64,000 nucleotides of DNA. Origin: an uncultured Bacteroidota bacterium. Its GTDB lineage: Bacteria > Bacteroidota > Bacteroidia > Chitinophagales > Chitinophagaceae. Each line of letters begins with the position of its first letter. Position 1 is the stretch's first letter. Of the stretch, positions 25,214 through 35,900 are shown one piece after another. The notes under the pieces are model-generated. The model was not told the DNA's origin and did not search any database. It was given only the letters and a program-made list of their open reading frames with translations. A program made the translations under genes and the position numbers. The DNA is taken from the NCBI GenBank assembly GCA_903824665.1, contig CAIJXT010000023.1:1-64000 (forward strand), in the 5' to 3' direction.

Positions 25214-27190
25214 ATGAAAACAATAACATGCCTCACAACGCTTGTTATGTTCTGTTTTTGCGCCTTTGCAAAAACAGACCCCTCTCAATTGTTGACTAGC
25301 CTTCGTAACGCCGCCCCCGGGCAGGATAGGATCGAAGCGTACAAACACATTTTCAAATATTACGAATACAGCAAACCTGATTCGGCCCTCTACTACCTGG
25401 ATATGGGCATGAAAGAGGTCACTGCAGCAAAAAACAAAAACGGCATTGCAGCAATGACCGTCCTGTCGGCATACAACGATGTTGCACATGGTCGCCTGGC
25501 TTTAGCGAGAGAAAAATACGAAAACGCACTTGCCATGTTTCAGTCTTTGGGACAAAAACGGGGCATTGCAACCGTGCACAATGCAATAGGCGTAATAGAT
25601 GCCAAATCAGGTAAATTTAGTGATGCTACCCTCCATGTTTTATCTGCACTGAAAATGTTCGAGTCGCTAAATGATATAAATGGTATAGTAAGCTGCTATC
25701 AGAAACTTGGCACGATAAATGAAAACAGTGAAAACCTACAAAAAGCACTCGATTACTATTTCAAAGCCATTGGGATAATGGAGCAACACCCGGTCAAGGG
25801 TACAGAGTTTGTATGGCTATACAACAATATAGGTGTTGTATATGGCAAAATGGGTCAGTTGCAACAGGCGCAAAACTACTTCGAAATGGCACTTAAAGGA
25901 AGTCAGGATCCTGCTTCCATCGATGTCCGTATACTCACGCTCAACAACCTTGGGATTCTGTACGATAAAACCGGCGACGACAAAAAATCACTTGGCTACT
26001 TCGACGAAGCTATAAAAATCACCAAAGACAAGAACCTGCCCGAAAATTTTGCTCGATTGTCAGTCAGCAGGGCATCTGTTGTTAGCAAAACCGACCCGGC
26101 AGCGGCAATCACCGTATTGACGGACGCACTGAAAACTGTTCAAACCTTGGGGCTCAAAAACCTTGAAGCTGACATCTACTATGGTATGATGGAATCCTAC
26201 GACCGCCTGGGTAAATACAAAGAAGCATTCAAAACACTTCACCGCCTTAAAAAGCTTGAAGACAGTCTGACCAACACAGACAAAGTAAAGGAAATAATGA
26301 ACCTGCAGGCTGTCTACGAGCTCGAAAAATCAAACACAAAGCTTGCTTTGGTAGAGCAAAGAAGTGACGCCAATACAAGGATCAAAAACATAATAATTGC
26401 AGTCGCTGTTGGGCTCGCGGTGTTATTAGTGTTATTGTCGCTGCTATACTGCAAGACTGCAAAGCTGAATGATCAGCTCAAAAAACGCGAAACAGAATTA
26501 CAGAAGTCAAATGAAATAAAAGACAAATTATTTTCCATCATCGGCCACGATCTGCGCGGCCCTATTGGCAATGTCCCTATCATGCTGCAACTACTCGAAG
26601 ACACCACCACCACTCCAGACGAGCGGCAGTATATTCAGGAAAGCCTTATCGTGCATTCCAGGGCATCAATGGAAACACTCGATAAATTATTGTATTGGGG
26701 GCAAACCCAGATTAAGGGAATTGGTATTAAGCAGTCAACATTCGCAGTGGGTGAGCATATTATCAACAATACTAACCTGATCAAATCCACCGCTGCTCAA
26801 AAACAAATTACTATTATCAACACCATCCCACCAGAAACCACCATTTGGGCCGATCCTACCCATTTCGATTTCATTGTCCGCAACCTGCTGTCCAATGCGG
26901 TTAAGTTTACACACAATGGCGGTACCGTTACCCTCGCTGCCGATAGCATAAAAAAAGACGGACATGTAGTTTTCGCAGTCCGGGACACCGGCATCGGTAT
27001 CAGAAGCGAAATACTAAAAAACATCTTTCAGCCTTTCAGTACCAGCACACGTGGCACCGCCGACGAAAAAGGAACAAGTATCGGGCTCATGCTTTGCAAA
27101 GAGTTCGTCACCGAAAATGGCGGCGAAATATGGATTGAAACCCGTGAGGGCATTGGGTCAACATTCTATTTTTCACTAAGAGCTGCCTGA
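25214..27190 (+). CDS. Orphan TPR-containing sensor histidine kinase
   Basis: A 658-residue protein from the ATG at 25214; a TTG two codons earlier is less likely. It has a signal peptide (MKTITCLTTLVMF...), about six TPR repeats (roughly residues 35-370, for example ALDYYFKAIGIM and KSLGYFDEAIKI), one transmembrane helix (IIIAVAVGLAVLLVLLSLLY, about 395-415) and the kinase core. The acceptor is H445 in IIGHDLRGPIG. The ATPase boxes are RNLLSNAVKFT, DTGIGI and GTSIGLMLCKEF. No response regulator is adjacent. Sensing through periplasmic TPRs is inferred. A strong terminator follows. Confidence 0.92.
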   Translation: MKTITCLTTLVMFCFCAFAKTDPSQLLTSLRNAAPGQDRIEAYKHIFKYYEYSKPDSALYYLDMGMKEVTAAKNKNGIAAMTVLSAYNDVAHGRLALAREKYENALAMFQSLGQKRGIATVHNAIGVIDAKSGKFSDATLHVLSALKMFESLNDINGIVSCYQKLGTINENSENLQKALDYYFKAIGIMEQHPVKGTEFVWLYNNIGVVYGKMGQLQQAQNYFEMALKGSQDPASIDVRILTLNNLGILYDKTGDDKKSLGYFDEAIKITKDKNLPENFARLSVSRASVVSKTDPAAAITVLTDALKTVQTLGLKNLEADIYYGMMESYDRLGKYKEAFKTLHRLKKLEDSLTNTDKVKEIMNLQAVYELEKSNTKLALVEQRSDANTRIKNIIIAVAVGLAVLLVLLSLLYCKTAKLNDQLKKRETELQKSNEIKDKLFSIIGHDLRGPIGNVPIMLQLLEDTTTTPDERQYIQESLIVHSRASMETLDKLLYWGQTQIKGIGIKQSTFAVGEHIINNTNLIKSTAAQKQITIINTIPPETTIWADPTHFDFIVRNLLSNAVKFTHNGGTVTLAADSIKKDGHVVFAVRDTGIGIRSEILKNIFQPFSTSTRGTADEKGTSIGLMLCKEFVTENGGEIWIETREGIGSTFYFSLRAA

Positions 27191-27212
27191 CAATAGTCTT
27201 ATGGATTCCCAA

Positions 27213-27254
27213 AAAACAGGGCTGAAACTTCACCCGAAGTATCAGCCCTGTTTT
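27213..27254. terminator. Bidirectional terminator between kinase and proS
   Basis: A 13-bp stem (AAAACAGGGCTGA paired with TCAGCCCTGTTTT) encloses an inner small stem. The A and T runs on either side allow termination of both convergent genes. Confidence 0.9.
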
Positions 27255-27315
27255 CCTCAAAATTTATTTCAATTTCCGCACAATAGGCTTAGCCACATGC
27301 CTGCAAATAATACAT

Positions 27316-28794
27316 TTAGTATGCCCTCGCAAATAACACCCGCTGTTTTGATGGGTTGCCGGTAAGTATACATTTACCCTCTTCCTGCATATTGTTGAGC
27401 GGTATGCACCGAATTGTAGCCTTCGTAAGCTCCTTGATTTTTTCTTCAGTTGCTGGTGTGCCGTCCCAATGGGCAGATATGAAGCCAGGCTGCTCGTCAA
27501 GCGTTTTTATAAATTCATCCCACGTATCTATAGTCCGCGTGTTTTCATTCCGGAAGGTCAAAGCCTTCTGGTACATATTCGACTGGATATCTCCCAGCAG
27601 TTGCAGCACATGGTCTGCAAGACCATCCAGCGACACACTTGCCTTCTCCCGGGTATCCCGACGAGCTACTTCCGCCACATTATTCTCCATATCACGGGCA
27701 CCAAGTGCGATGCGCACAGGCACACCCTTCAGCTCATATTCGGCAAACTTCCATCCTGGACGGGCATTTTCATCGTCATCAAACTTCACCCGTACACCAG
27801 CTTTCCGCAGGGTTGCTATGAGTTCGTGTGCATAGTCGTTGATCTTTGCCTTTGCATCCGCATCCTTATTAAAAATCGGCACTACTACTACCTGCACCGG
27901 TGCTATTTTCGGCGGCAGCACCAGACCTTCGTCATCACTGTGTGCCATTACCAGCGCACCCACCAGCCTTGTCGAAACACCCCACGAGGTTGCCCATACA
28001 TAGTCCAGCTTGTTTTCCTTATCCCGAAACTGCACTTCAAAAGCCTTTGCAAAATTCTGCCCCAGAAAATGTGAGGTCCCCGCCTGCAATGCCTTTCCAT
28101 CCTGCATCAGCGCCTCTATGCAATAAGTATCCTCAGCCCCAGCAAAACGTTCATTTGCTGTCTTTACGCCACGCACCACCGGCATTGCCATAAATTCCTC
28201 TGCAAATGTTGCGTACACTTCCAGCATCCGTTCGGTTTCTTCAATTGCCTCCTCGCGTGTAGCGTGCGCCGTATGGCCTTCCTGCCACAAAAACTCTGTT
28301 GTACGCAGAAACAGGCGGGTACGCATTTCCCACCTTACTACATTAGCCCATTGATTTATGAGCAGGGGCAGGTCTCGGTACGATTGTATCCAATCCTTAT
28401 AAGTATTCCAGATGATTGTTTCAGAGGTAGGCCGCACTATAAGCTCCTCTTCCAGTTTTGCGTCAGGGTCTACTATTACGCCACCGCCATTAGGGTCGTT
28501 CTTCAACCGGTAGTGGGTTACAACAGCGCATTCCTTTGCGAAACCCTCCACATGTGCTGCCTCCTTGCTGAGAAAACTCTTGGGTATAAACAGCGGGAAA
28601 TAAGCGTTCTGGTGCCCTGTTTCTTTAAACCGGCGATCAAGTTCATCTCGCATATGCTCCCACAACGCATAGCCATGCGGTTTTATTACCATGCAGCCTT
28701 TCACTGCCGAATAGTCGGCAAGACCCGCCTTCAGTACAATATCATTATACCATTGTGAGTAATCCTCTTTTCTTGATTTGATTTCTTTTGACAT
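27316..28794 (-). CDS. proS: Prolyl-tRNA synthetase, archaeal/eukaryal (ProS type 3) form
   Basis: A 492-residue class II synthetase, shorter than the about 570-residue bacterial type because the editing insertion is missing. Seen are [37 protein letters not shown], the motif 2 region [37 protein letters not shown] and the C-terminal zinc-domain-like tail with CI and GKC. The tail ends in an aromatic Tyr, as is usual for the group. It charges tRNA-Pro in the cytoplasm. The absence of the INS editing domain means mischarged alanyl-tRNA-Pro would need a separate deacylase. It is monocistronic. Confidence 0.97.
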   Translation of the reverse strand: MSKEIKSRKEDYSQWYNDIVLKAGLADYSAVKGCMVIKPHGYALWEHMRDELDRRFKETGHQNAYFPLFIPKSFLSKEAAHVEGFAKECAVVTHYRLKNDPNGGGVIVDPDAKLEEELIVRPTSETIIWNTYKDWIQSYRDLPLLINQWANVVRWEMRTRLFLRTTEFLWQEGHTAHATREEAIEETERMLEVYATFAEEFMAMPVVRGVKTANERFAGAEDTYCIEALMQDGKALQAGTSHFLGQNFAKAFEVQFRDKENKLDYVWATSWGVSTRLVGALVMAHSDDEGLVLPPKIAPVQVVVVPIFNKDADAKAKINDYAHELIATLRKAGVRVKFDDDENARPGWKFAEYELKGVPVRIALGARDMENNVAEVARRDTREKASVSLDGLADHVLQLLGDIQSNMYQKALTFRNENTRTIDTWDEFIKTLDEQPGFISAHWDGTPATEEKIKELTKATIRCIPLNNMQEEGKCILTGNPSKQRVLFARAY

Positions 28795-28945
28795 AAAATT
28801 TCTGGCACACTTTTAGCAGTGGTTATAAGGTATCCGGTACACGCTCACAAACAGTCAGGAATTGTTAAAATTTGACAGAATCGTCGTAACGAATGCCGCA
28901 AATGTAGTAATTTCACTAAGGATTTTTATGCAAAAACAATTCAAA

Positions 28946-30064
28946 ATGAAACGTTTCGTATTGACATCGCTGCTGCTTGCAGGAATAATGCAAGCCACCT
29001 ATGCCCAGGTCGATGACATTTATGCAACTGGCTCAGATCAGAGCAAAGTGTCGGATGATGACCGCAAAAAAAGAACACCTAATGATGAAAACCGTTTTGA
29101 TAACGGCTTCAACAACCAGGATCAGACATCAGATAACAGCGCTGTTGCCGATAATTATATCACTAACGGTGAAGATTACGTCGACTACGATGACGACTAT
29201 TCTTACAGTACCCGTATCAATCGTTTCGACAACGATTTTTACAACATGGGTTACTATAGTGCCTTTTACAATCCGTTCTGGTACAATCGCAATTGGTACG
29301 ACCCTTATTGGGGTTATAACCCATGGCGCCCGGGCATCAGCGTAGGTATTGGTGTTGGTTATGGCCCATACTGGAACTCTGGCTGGGGTTGGAACTCGTG
29401 GTACGGCTACGGGGCTTGGGGTAGCTACTGGAACTATCCATATTGGGGTGGTGGCTGGGGTTCATCCTATTGGGGTGGCGGCTACTGCGGAAATTATGGC
29501 GGAGGATATTGGAACCGTTATTATACCGGCTACAACGATGGCCGATATGGCAACAACAGGGTTGCAGGGTACTATGGTCCGCGAGGAACAAGGGGTAATG
29601 GCGTTACCGCATATCGCAGCGCCAATGTAAATCAGCTTGGATTGCGTAGTGGTTACAATGGTGTAAATGCCTACCGCGGTGCTGGTGGTAGCAGGGGTGG
29701 TTATGCGCCTTCGCAGCGCAACGGATCTTACAACAACAGAGGCACTCAGAGCTACCAGCAAAATACTGGCCGCGGTCAGCGCTTCTTCGGCAATGGCAGA
29801 AATAACGCAACAGAACAGAATAACACAGCAAATGGCAGCAGAAACCGTGGCGGCTTCTTCAATGGTGGCGGTCGGGGTATTGCTCAGCAGAGAAATTATG
29901 GTGGCGCAAATAACAACCCGGGCGCAGGTTCACGCAGCTTCAATCAGGGCGGCGGTCAGCCGGCACGTACCAGTCCGGGTGGCGGCGGCAGCAATGGTGG
30001 AGGCGGTGGTGGCCGTAGTGTTGGTGGTGGTGGTGGCTCTCGTGGAGGAGGCGGTCGCAGATAA
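28946..30064 (+). CDS. Secreted low-complexity Gly/Tyr/Trp/Asn-rich protein
   Basis: A 372-residue protein. The ATG at 28946 gives a textbook signal peptide (MKRFVLTSLLLAG...TYAQ); an ATG at 28928 is an alternative. After an acidic segment (about 25-80) comes an aromatic region dense in W, Y and G (about 85-215, with NPFWYNRNWYDPYWGYNPW and repeated WGGG), then an Asn/Gly/Arg-rich tail ending in poly-Gly with RSVGGGGGS. There is no catalytic domain. Similar YW/G-rich exported proteins are common in Bacteroidota and may be structural or self-associating. That role is an inference. Confidence 0.8.
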   Translation: MKRFVLTSLLLAGIMQATYAQVDDIYATGSDQSKVSDDDRKKRTPNDENRFDNGFNNQDQTSDNSAVADNYITNGEDYVDYDDDYSYSTRINRFDNDFYNMGYYSAFYNPFWYNRNWYDPYWGYNPWRPGISVGIGVGYGPYWNSGWGWNSWYGYGAWGSYWNYPYWGGGWGSSYWGGGYCGNYGGGYWNRYYTGYNDGRYGNNRVAGYYGPRGTRGNGVTAYRSANVNQLGLRSGYNGVNAYRGAGGSRGGYAPSQRNGSYNNRGTQSYQQNTGRGQRFFGNGRNNATEQNNTANGSRNRGGFFNGGGRGIAQQRNYGGANNNPGAGSRSFNQGGGQPARTSPGGGGSNGGGGGGRSVGGGGGSRGGGGRR

Positions 30065-30087
30065 TCGCTAGTTAAAGAAATTGTAAA

Positions 30088-30123
30088 AAAGGCATTGATA
30101 CGTATCGTACCGGTGCCTTTCTT
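30088..30123 (+). terminator. Probable terminator after the Gly/Tyr-rich protein
   Basis: The arms AAAGGCA and TGCCTTT enclose a loop containing the palindrome GATACGTATC. The arms are followed by CTT, so the T-run is weak. Confidence 0.5.
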
Positions 30124-30249
30124 ATTTAAATCATCTTTTAGGAACGGTTTTTGTACGTATTTTGAAAAAGAAAAACGCCTGAACGACCCCGGCAGTAGAA
30201 CATCTGTTTAGGGATAAATTCCGGTCTTAATCAATAACACACCACGAAT

Positions 30250-31797
30250 ATGAATTACAAACAAGCAATAATCGCATTACCAGCAATGCTGTTAGGCGCT
30301 TACTCTACAACTGCTCAGGACCTGAATGAAGCGTTAAACTTGTCCAACCTCACCGTTCAGGGCACCGCACGCTCCATGGGTTTCGGCAATGCATTGGGTT
30401 CCATTGGTGGCGACTTCAGCAGCGTCAGTGTCAACCCTGCTGGTCTGGGTATCTATCGCTCTTCCGAATTCACCTTCACGCCTACCCTACGACTCAACTC
30501 ATCGAGCAGCACCTACCTGGGCGTGGTCACACCCGACAACAATGTGAGGTTTAACGTCAATAATCTGGGCATGGTGTTCACCGATGCACCAAAAGGAAAA
30601 CGTTACGAACGCAGAAAATGGAAATCTGTTTCGTTTGCTTTGGGCATAAATCGTGTTGCCGATTTCAACCGTAATTACAGTTATGGTGGGGTCAACACCG
30701 CCAACTCTGCCTCTCAGGTATTTGAGGCCGATGCAAATCAGTACCCGGGCGACCTCGCAAGTACCGACCCGCTCACCGTGCCCGGATACATGGGCTACTG
30801 GTCTTACCTTATCAATCCGGTTACCAGCAACACCTACAAAACCGTTGTGCCATTTGGTGGTGGTGTACGCCAGGACAAAACAGTAAAAGAGAGAGGAAAG
30901 ATCAATGAATTTGCACTTTCAATGGGTGGAAACTACAAAGAACAACTGATGGTCGGTGCCACCTTTGGCATCCCAACAGTGAGGTATTCTGTCAAATCAG
31001 CTTTTTCCGAATTACTTGATCCGGGTAATAGCTACGCTAATCCCGACACATTTGTATCCTTCCGCTACAATCAGGACCTTGAGGTAAAAGGCACTGGTCT
31101 TAACCTCAAATTAGGTGCAATTGTCAAAGCTACAGACAATATCAGAATAGGTGCAGCATTTCACTCCCCTACTATATATGCACTCGATCAGACGTATACC
31201 CCAGGTATAGTTGTTGATGTACACAACACCATATACGAGCGGTCCAGCCGTTTGCAGAATACAGCTACAGACCGCTTCAACTACTACCTGGTTACACCAT
31301 GGCGCGGCATCCTTAGTGGTTCTTACATCATGAAAGGCATCGGTTTCATCACATTCGATTACGAATACGTGGGATACAACAGCATGAGCTATATCTACCC
31401 ACTTACCGACGGCAACGGGTACAGCTACGAGCAGGATCAGGAAAATATGAACCAGGATATTAAAGCTACCTACCAGGGTGCTTCAAATTTCCGTTTGGGC
31501 ATAGAAGGCCTGTTAACCAAATTTTTTATGGCTCGTGCCGGTTTCGGCTATTATAGCAGCCCGTACAAAAATCCGGACATCAATGGTCAGCGAATGGACT
31601 TCAGCGCCGGCCTCGGCTTCCGCGACAAAGACTTCTTTGCCGATATTGCGCTCGTTCACAGTGCCTACCAGATCCAGACCGTACCCTATAGCATCAATTT
31701 CGACTACGTAAAGTCAGGTGGTTCATCCAATATCCCGGGGGCAACCACCGACTACGGTATCAACAACCTTGCTTTCACTGTCGGCGTCAAATTCTGA
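30250..31797 (+). CDS. OmpP1/FadL-like outer-membrane beta-barrel protein
   Basis: A 515-residue protein with a signal peptide (MNYKQAIIALPAM...TTAQ) and the FadL-family N-terminal pattern TARSMGFGNALGSIGGDFSSVSVNPAGLGIY. Alternating-residue beta strands follow to a C-terminal strand INNLAFTVGVKF, ending in the aromatic residue typical of outer-membrane proteins. FadL homologues transport hydrophobic compounds. In Bacteroidota this group is often called hemin receptor or OmpP1 without proof. It is followed by an OmpA-family lipoprotein gene with its own promoter, and both are envelope components. Confidence 0.88.
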   Translation: MNYKQAIIALPAMLLGAYSTTAQDLNEALNLSNLTVQGTARSMGFGNALGSIGGDFSSVSVNPAGLGIYRSSEFTFTPTLRLNSSSSTYLGVVTPDNNVRFNVNNLGMVFTDAPKGKRYERRKWKSVSFALGINRVADFNRNYSYGGVNTANSASQVFEADANQYPGDLASTDPLTVPGYMGYWSYLINPVTSNTYKTVVPFGGGVRQDKTVKERGKINEFALSMGGNYKEQLMVGATFGIPTVRYSVKSAFSELLDPGNSYANPDTFVSFRYNQDLEVKGTGLNLKLGAIVKATDNIRIGAAFHSPTIYALDQTYTPGIVVDVHNTIYERSSRLQNTATDRFNYYLVTPWRGILSGSYIMKGIGFITFDYEYVGYNSMSYIYPLTDGNGYSYEQDQENMNQDIKATYQGASNFRLGIEGLLTKFFMARAGFGYYSSPYKNPDINGQRMDFSAGLGFRDKDFFADIALVHSAYQIQTVPYSINFDYVKSGGSSNIPGATTDYGINNLAFTVGVKF

Positions 31798-31875
31798 CAA
31801 CTGACAATGAACACCTTAGGTATCTAATTTTTTGTTGCATACCGATAAAAGTTTGTTCTTTTTGTTTTTCTTAAC

Positions 31876-31905
31876 TTGGCATTACAGTTATATAAAATAG
31901 TTTTG
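31876..31905 (+). promoter_or_regulatory. Consensus promoter of the OmpA-family gene
   Basis: TTG at 31876-31878, a spacer of exactly 19 nt, and TAGTTTTG at 31898-31905 match the Bacteroidota consensus. The leader would be about 36 nt. Confidence 0.8.
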
Positions 31906-31947
31906 CACTCAATCTGTTTGACTCATTAACACAATAACACACAATTT

Positions 31948-32799
31948 ATGAAGCTAAGACACATTATGTTTGTCGGGTTTGCCTCCGCGGCATTGTTTTC
32001 CTGCAGCGCACCGAAAAAACTCAAAAAGTGCGGGGAAAATTACACCAAACTCGATAGCGTATATAGGGTTCTGATGATGGAGAACGCCAAGTGCCAGGCA
32101 CAGCGTACCGCCGACCTCGACAAGATGAAACTCCTTGAAGCCCAGCTTGCCGACAGCAAAGCCAACAGCAATCAGGTACTCAACCAGCTGAAAGATCTTT
32201 CAGTTATTTCCGGATCTCAGGCCGAAAGTATCAAGAAGTCGCTAGACAACATTGGTGTTAAGGACGCATATATCAAAGATCTGCAGTCAGCCATCAACCG
32301 TAAAGACTCGCTCAACATGGCACTGGTCATCAACCTGAAGAGTGCGGTAGGCAATCTCGCCGACGAAGACATCAACGTAAAAGTAGATAAGGGAGTAGTT
32401 TATGTAGACATATCTGACAAAATGCTGTTCAAGAGTGGCAGCTACGAGATCACAGATAGAGCCAGTGAAGTGTTGGGTAAGGTCGCAAAAGTGATCATCA
32501 ACCAACCCGATATCGAGTTCCTCGTAGAAGGACATACCGACAACAAACCATTTAAAGGCGGTGGATCACTGCTCGACAACTGGGACCTGAGCGTAAAAAG
32601 AGCTACAGCAGTTGTTCGCGTTTTGCAAAACAAGTACAAGGTACCCCCAAGCCGCATGACGGCTGCCGGTCGTGGTGAGTACATGCCTATCGCATCAAAC
32701 GCGACTAAAGATGGTAACGCTATCAACAGGCGCACACGCATCGTTATTCTACCACAGCTCGACCAGTTCTTCAAACTGCTCGAAAAACCAAACAATTAG
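31948..32799 (+). CDS. OmpA-family peptidoglycan-binding lipoprotein
   Basis: A 283-residue protein with a lipoprotein signal ending in the lipobox LFSC (C19), a helical coiled-coil segment (about 25-135) and a C-terminal OmpA domain (about 150-275). The OmpA domain has DISDKMLFKSGSYEIT, VEGHTDNKP, NWDLSVKRATAVVRVL, AAGRGEYMPI and NRRTRIVILP. The Asp and Arg that contact diaminopimelate are present in the GHTDN and NRRTRI blocks. It anchors the outer membrane to peptidoglycan. It has a consensus promoter and a strong terminator, so it is a single-gene unit. Confidence 0.94.
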   Translation: MKLRHIMFVGFASAALFSCSAPKKLKKCGENYTKLDSVYRVLMMENAKCQAQRTADLDKMKLLEAQLADSKANSNQVLNQLKDLSVISGSQAESIKKSLDNIGVKDAYIKDLQSAINRKDSLNMALVINLKSAVGNLADEDINVKVDKGVVYVDISDKMLFKSGSYEITDRASEVLGKVAKVIINQPDIEFLVEGHTDNKPFKGGGSLLDNWDLSVKRATAVVRVLQNKYKVPPSRMTAAGRGEYMPIASNATKDGNAINRRTRIVILPQLDQFFKLLEKPNN

Positions 32800-32851
32800 T
32801 CTTTATTGGCAGTTACCCACCGTCCGGGAATACTTCCAAATTCATAAGGTC

Positions 32852-32886
32852 AAAACAGGCTTCTGCAATCGCAGGAGCCTGTTTTA
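32852..32886 (+). terminator. Rho-independent terminator after the OmpA-family gene
   Basis: A 15-bp stem (AAAACAGGCTTCTGC paired, with one mismatch, with GCAGGAGCCTGTTTT) closes on an AATC loop and ends in a T-run. Confidence 0.92.
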
Positions 32887-32997
32887 TTACATCCGGCTCG
32901 GTCAATTTGTATGCGCATCAGTGATATTCCGGCACCACCCTGTTTTTAACCTTTTCCCATCAGAAAATTCCCTTAAATTGCGGGTACAGTTTTTACT

Positions 32998-35900
32998 ATG
33001 AACAATTACGAGTGGCTGGTTGCGCGGTTAGATGCTTTTATACGGAAATACTATGCCAATAAGGTCATAAGGGGCTCCCTTGTTTTCCTCAGTTGTGTGC
33101 TGTTTTACATCCTTACGGTCAGTGTCAGTGAGTACTACTTCTATCTGCCGGTTTGGTCGCGCATTACCATCATGTCGTTGTTTGTAGCGCTAGGGGGTTC
33201 CGCATTGGTGGCATGGGTTATCATTCCACTCGCCAGCATGGCCCGCCTCGGCAGCATCATCTCGCACGAGCAGGCAGCAGAGATCATTGGCAGGCATTTC
33301 CCGGAGGTCAGCGACAAGCTGCTCAACATACTGCAGTTGCACAACAATCAGGACAATGCCTCAAGCCGCGAGCTTGCCGAAGCCAGCATCAATCAGAAGA
33401 TCGGTCAGATCTCTGTTGTACCTATCACATCAGCCATAGATCTGTCGCGCAACCGCAAGTACCTTCCATTTGTATTGCCTCCACTGCTTGCAGGGATATT
33501 TATCCTCATTGCGGCACCCAATGTACTCAAAGAAGGCTCTTCAAGATTGCTTCAGCCCGCTACTCCATTCGAAAAACCAGCTCCATTTCAGTTCCTTATA
33601 GACAACCAATCGCTTGTTGCTGTCCGCAATGCCGACTTTACCCTTACTATGCATACTACCGGTGATGCATTGCCTGCCGATATGGCCATCGAAATTGGCG
33701 ATGAGCGTGTAACCATGCAATCTTTGCCCGATCATTCCTTCAGGTATACATTCAGAAATGTGACGGAAGCTATCAGTTTCCGTTTCTTCGCAGCAGGGTT
33801 TTACTCCCGGCCACATACACTCAAAGTCATTCAGCGGCCGGTGCTCAAGTCGTTCGCGGTTAGTGTCAGCTACCCTGCCTATACTGGGCGCAAAAGCGAA
33901 ACACGCAACAGCCTGGGCGATATGATTGTGCCAGCCGGCACCACACTTAGCTGGTCGTTGGTTACGGGGCATACAGATGCGGCTACCATTCGTTTTGGTG
34001 CAGGTGCGCAGGTTCCACTCAATGGTTCTTCATCATCATACAACTTCCATTACCGCTTTATCAACGACACCAGCTACACCATCACCCTGTTCAACAACAA
34101 GGCTGCTGTGGCCGACAGCTACTCCTATGCAGTTCAGGTCATACCCGACCAGTACCCGGTTATCCAATTGCAGCAGTTCAAAGACTCAGTTAGCGGCAAG
34201 CAGATACTCCTCAGCGGCAGCGCCGGCGATGATTATGGTATCAGCCGGGTAAACTTCAACTACGAGGTCAGCGAACAGAACAAAACCATACTCCGCAAAA
34301 GCCTACCGGTAAAATCTGCGGCAGGAGCTCTTACCAGTTTTGAGCAGTATTTCGATATACAGGCGCTCAACCTAAAACCCGGACAAAAGGTAAGCTACTA
34401 CATTGAGGCATGGGACAACGATGGGGTGCATGGCAGCAAGGCTTCCCGCAGCGACATCATGAGCTTCCAGATGTTTGAGGGAGACCAGCTCGACTCTGCT
34501 ATCAACGAGAATGCAGAACAGATCAACGCCGGTATCAGCAGTAGTTCAGAACACTCCAAACAACTGCAGAGCGAATACAAAGACGCTCAGAACAAAATGA
34601 TGCAGTCTACCCAGATGGATTGGCAGATGGAACAAACCTTCCAGCAGATGATGGAAAAGCAGAAAGAGCTGAAAACAGAGGTAGAAAATGTGAAGCAGCG
34701 TTTTGAAGAACAGATACAACAGACAGAGCAAAAGAACCATAGCGACGACCTGAAAGAGAAGCAGCAGGAACTGAACAAACAACTCAATAACCTGCTAAAT
34801 GAGGAATTGAAGAAACAAATGGAAAAGCTGCAGGAGCTGATGCAGAAGTTGAACAAAGAACAGGCAATGGAGGCCATGAAAGAACTGGAGCAGGAGAATA
34901 AACTCTTCAGTATGGATATGGAGCGCATGAAGGAGTTGATGAAGAAAATGGAGCTACAGATGCGGATGGAAGATATGGCCAACAAAATGGATGAACTGGC
35001 CAAAGCAGAACGCAAACTGCAGAAAGAAACTGAACAGGGTAAAAAAGATGCTGCCGCTCTGGCCGCAGAGCAAAAGAAGATAGAAGAAAAGCTGGCTAAA
35101 GCACTGAAAGAGGAAATGAAGGATGTGCAGCAACTGGCTAAAGAGACCAAAGACAAAGACAGACTGGAGAAGGAAGAACAACAAGGAAAGGATGCGCAGC
35201 AGGAAATGCAGGAAAGTGAAGAGGAGCTGAATAAGAAGGAGAACAATAAAGCAGGTAAGTCGCAGGATAACGCTGCAGAGAATCTGGAAAACATGGCCAA
35301 AAGCCTGCGCGACAAAGCTGCCGGTATGGACATGGAACAGATAGAGCTCGATATAAAGGCTACCCGCCAGATACTCAGCAACCTTATTCGCCTGTCGTTT
35401 GGGCAGGAAGACCTGATGGATAAGGTGAAGCGCACATCGCCATCGAGTACGGCATACCTGGATAACCAGTCGGAGCAGAACAAGCTGCACCGGAACTCGC
35501 AGATGATTCGCGATAGCCTTTTCTCGCTGAGCAAGCGGGTGGTGAAGCTGGCGCCGACCATCAACAAGAACACTACGGATCTGGAAAGACGCATGCAGAA
35601 AGCGGTATCCAACATTGAGAACCGGAGGATAGACCTCGCTGTTACGGATCAGCAGTATGTGATGACCCATACCAATAACCTAGCGTTGCTGCTTAATGAA
35701 CTGTTGTCGAACCTGATGCAGATGCAGAACGAGGGCAACAAATCGGGCGGAGCGGGCGCATGCAAGAAGCCGGGTGGTAAGAAAGGCCAGGGAAGCGGTC
35801 CGCAGCTTTCGGATATCATATCGGAGCAGCAGCAGCTGGGCGAAGGCATGAAAAAACTGCAGAAACCAGGCGGCAAAAAGCCCGGTGGTAAGGAAGGTAA

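Noticed and set aside
34587-35615. 342-codon minus-strand frame very rich in Ser, Cys and Phe
   Set aside because: It is the antisense of the Lys/Glu/Gln coiled coil of the DUF4175-like protein; the odd composition follows from that.
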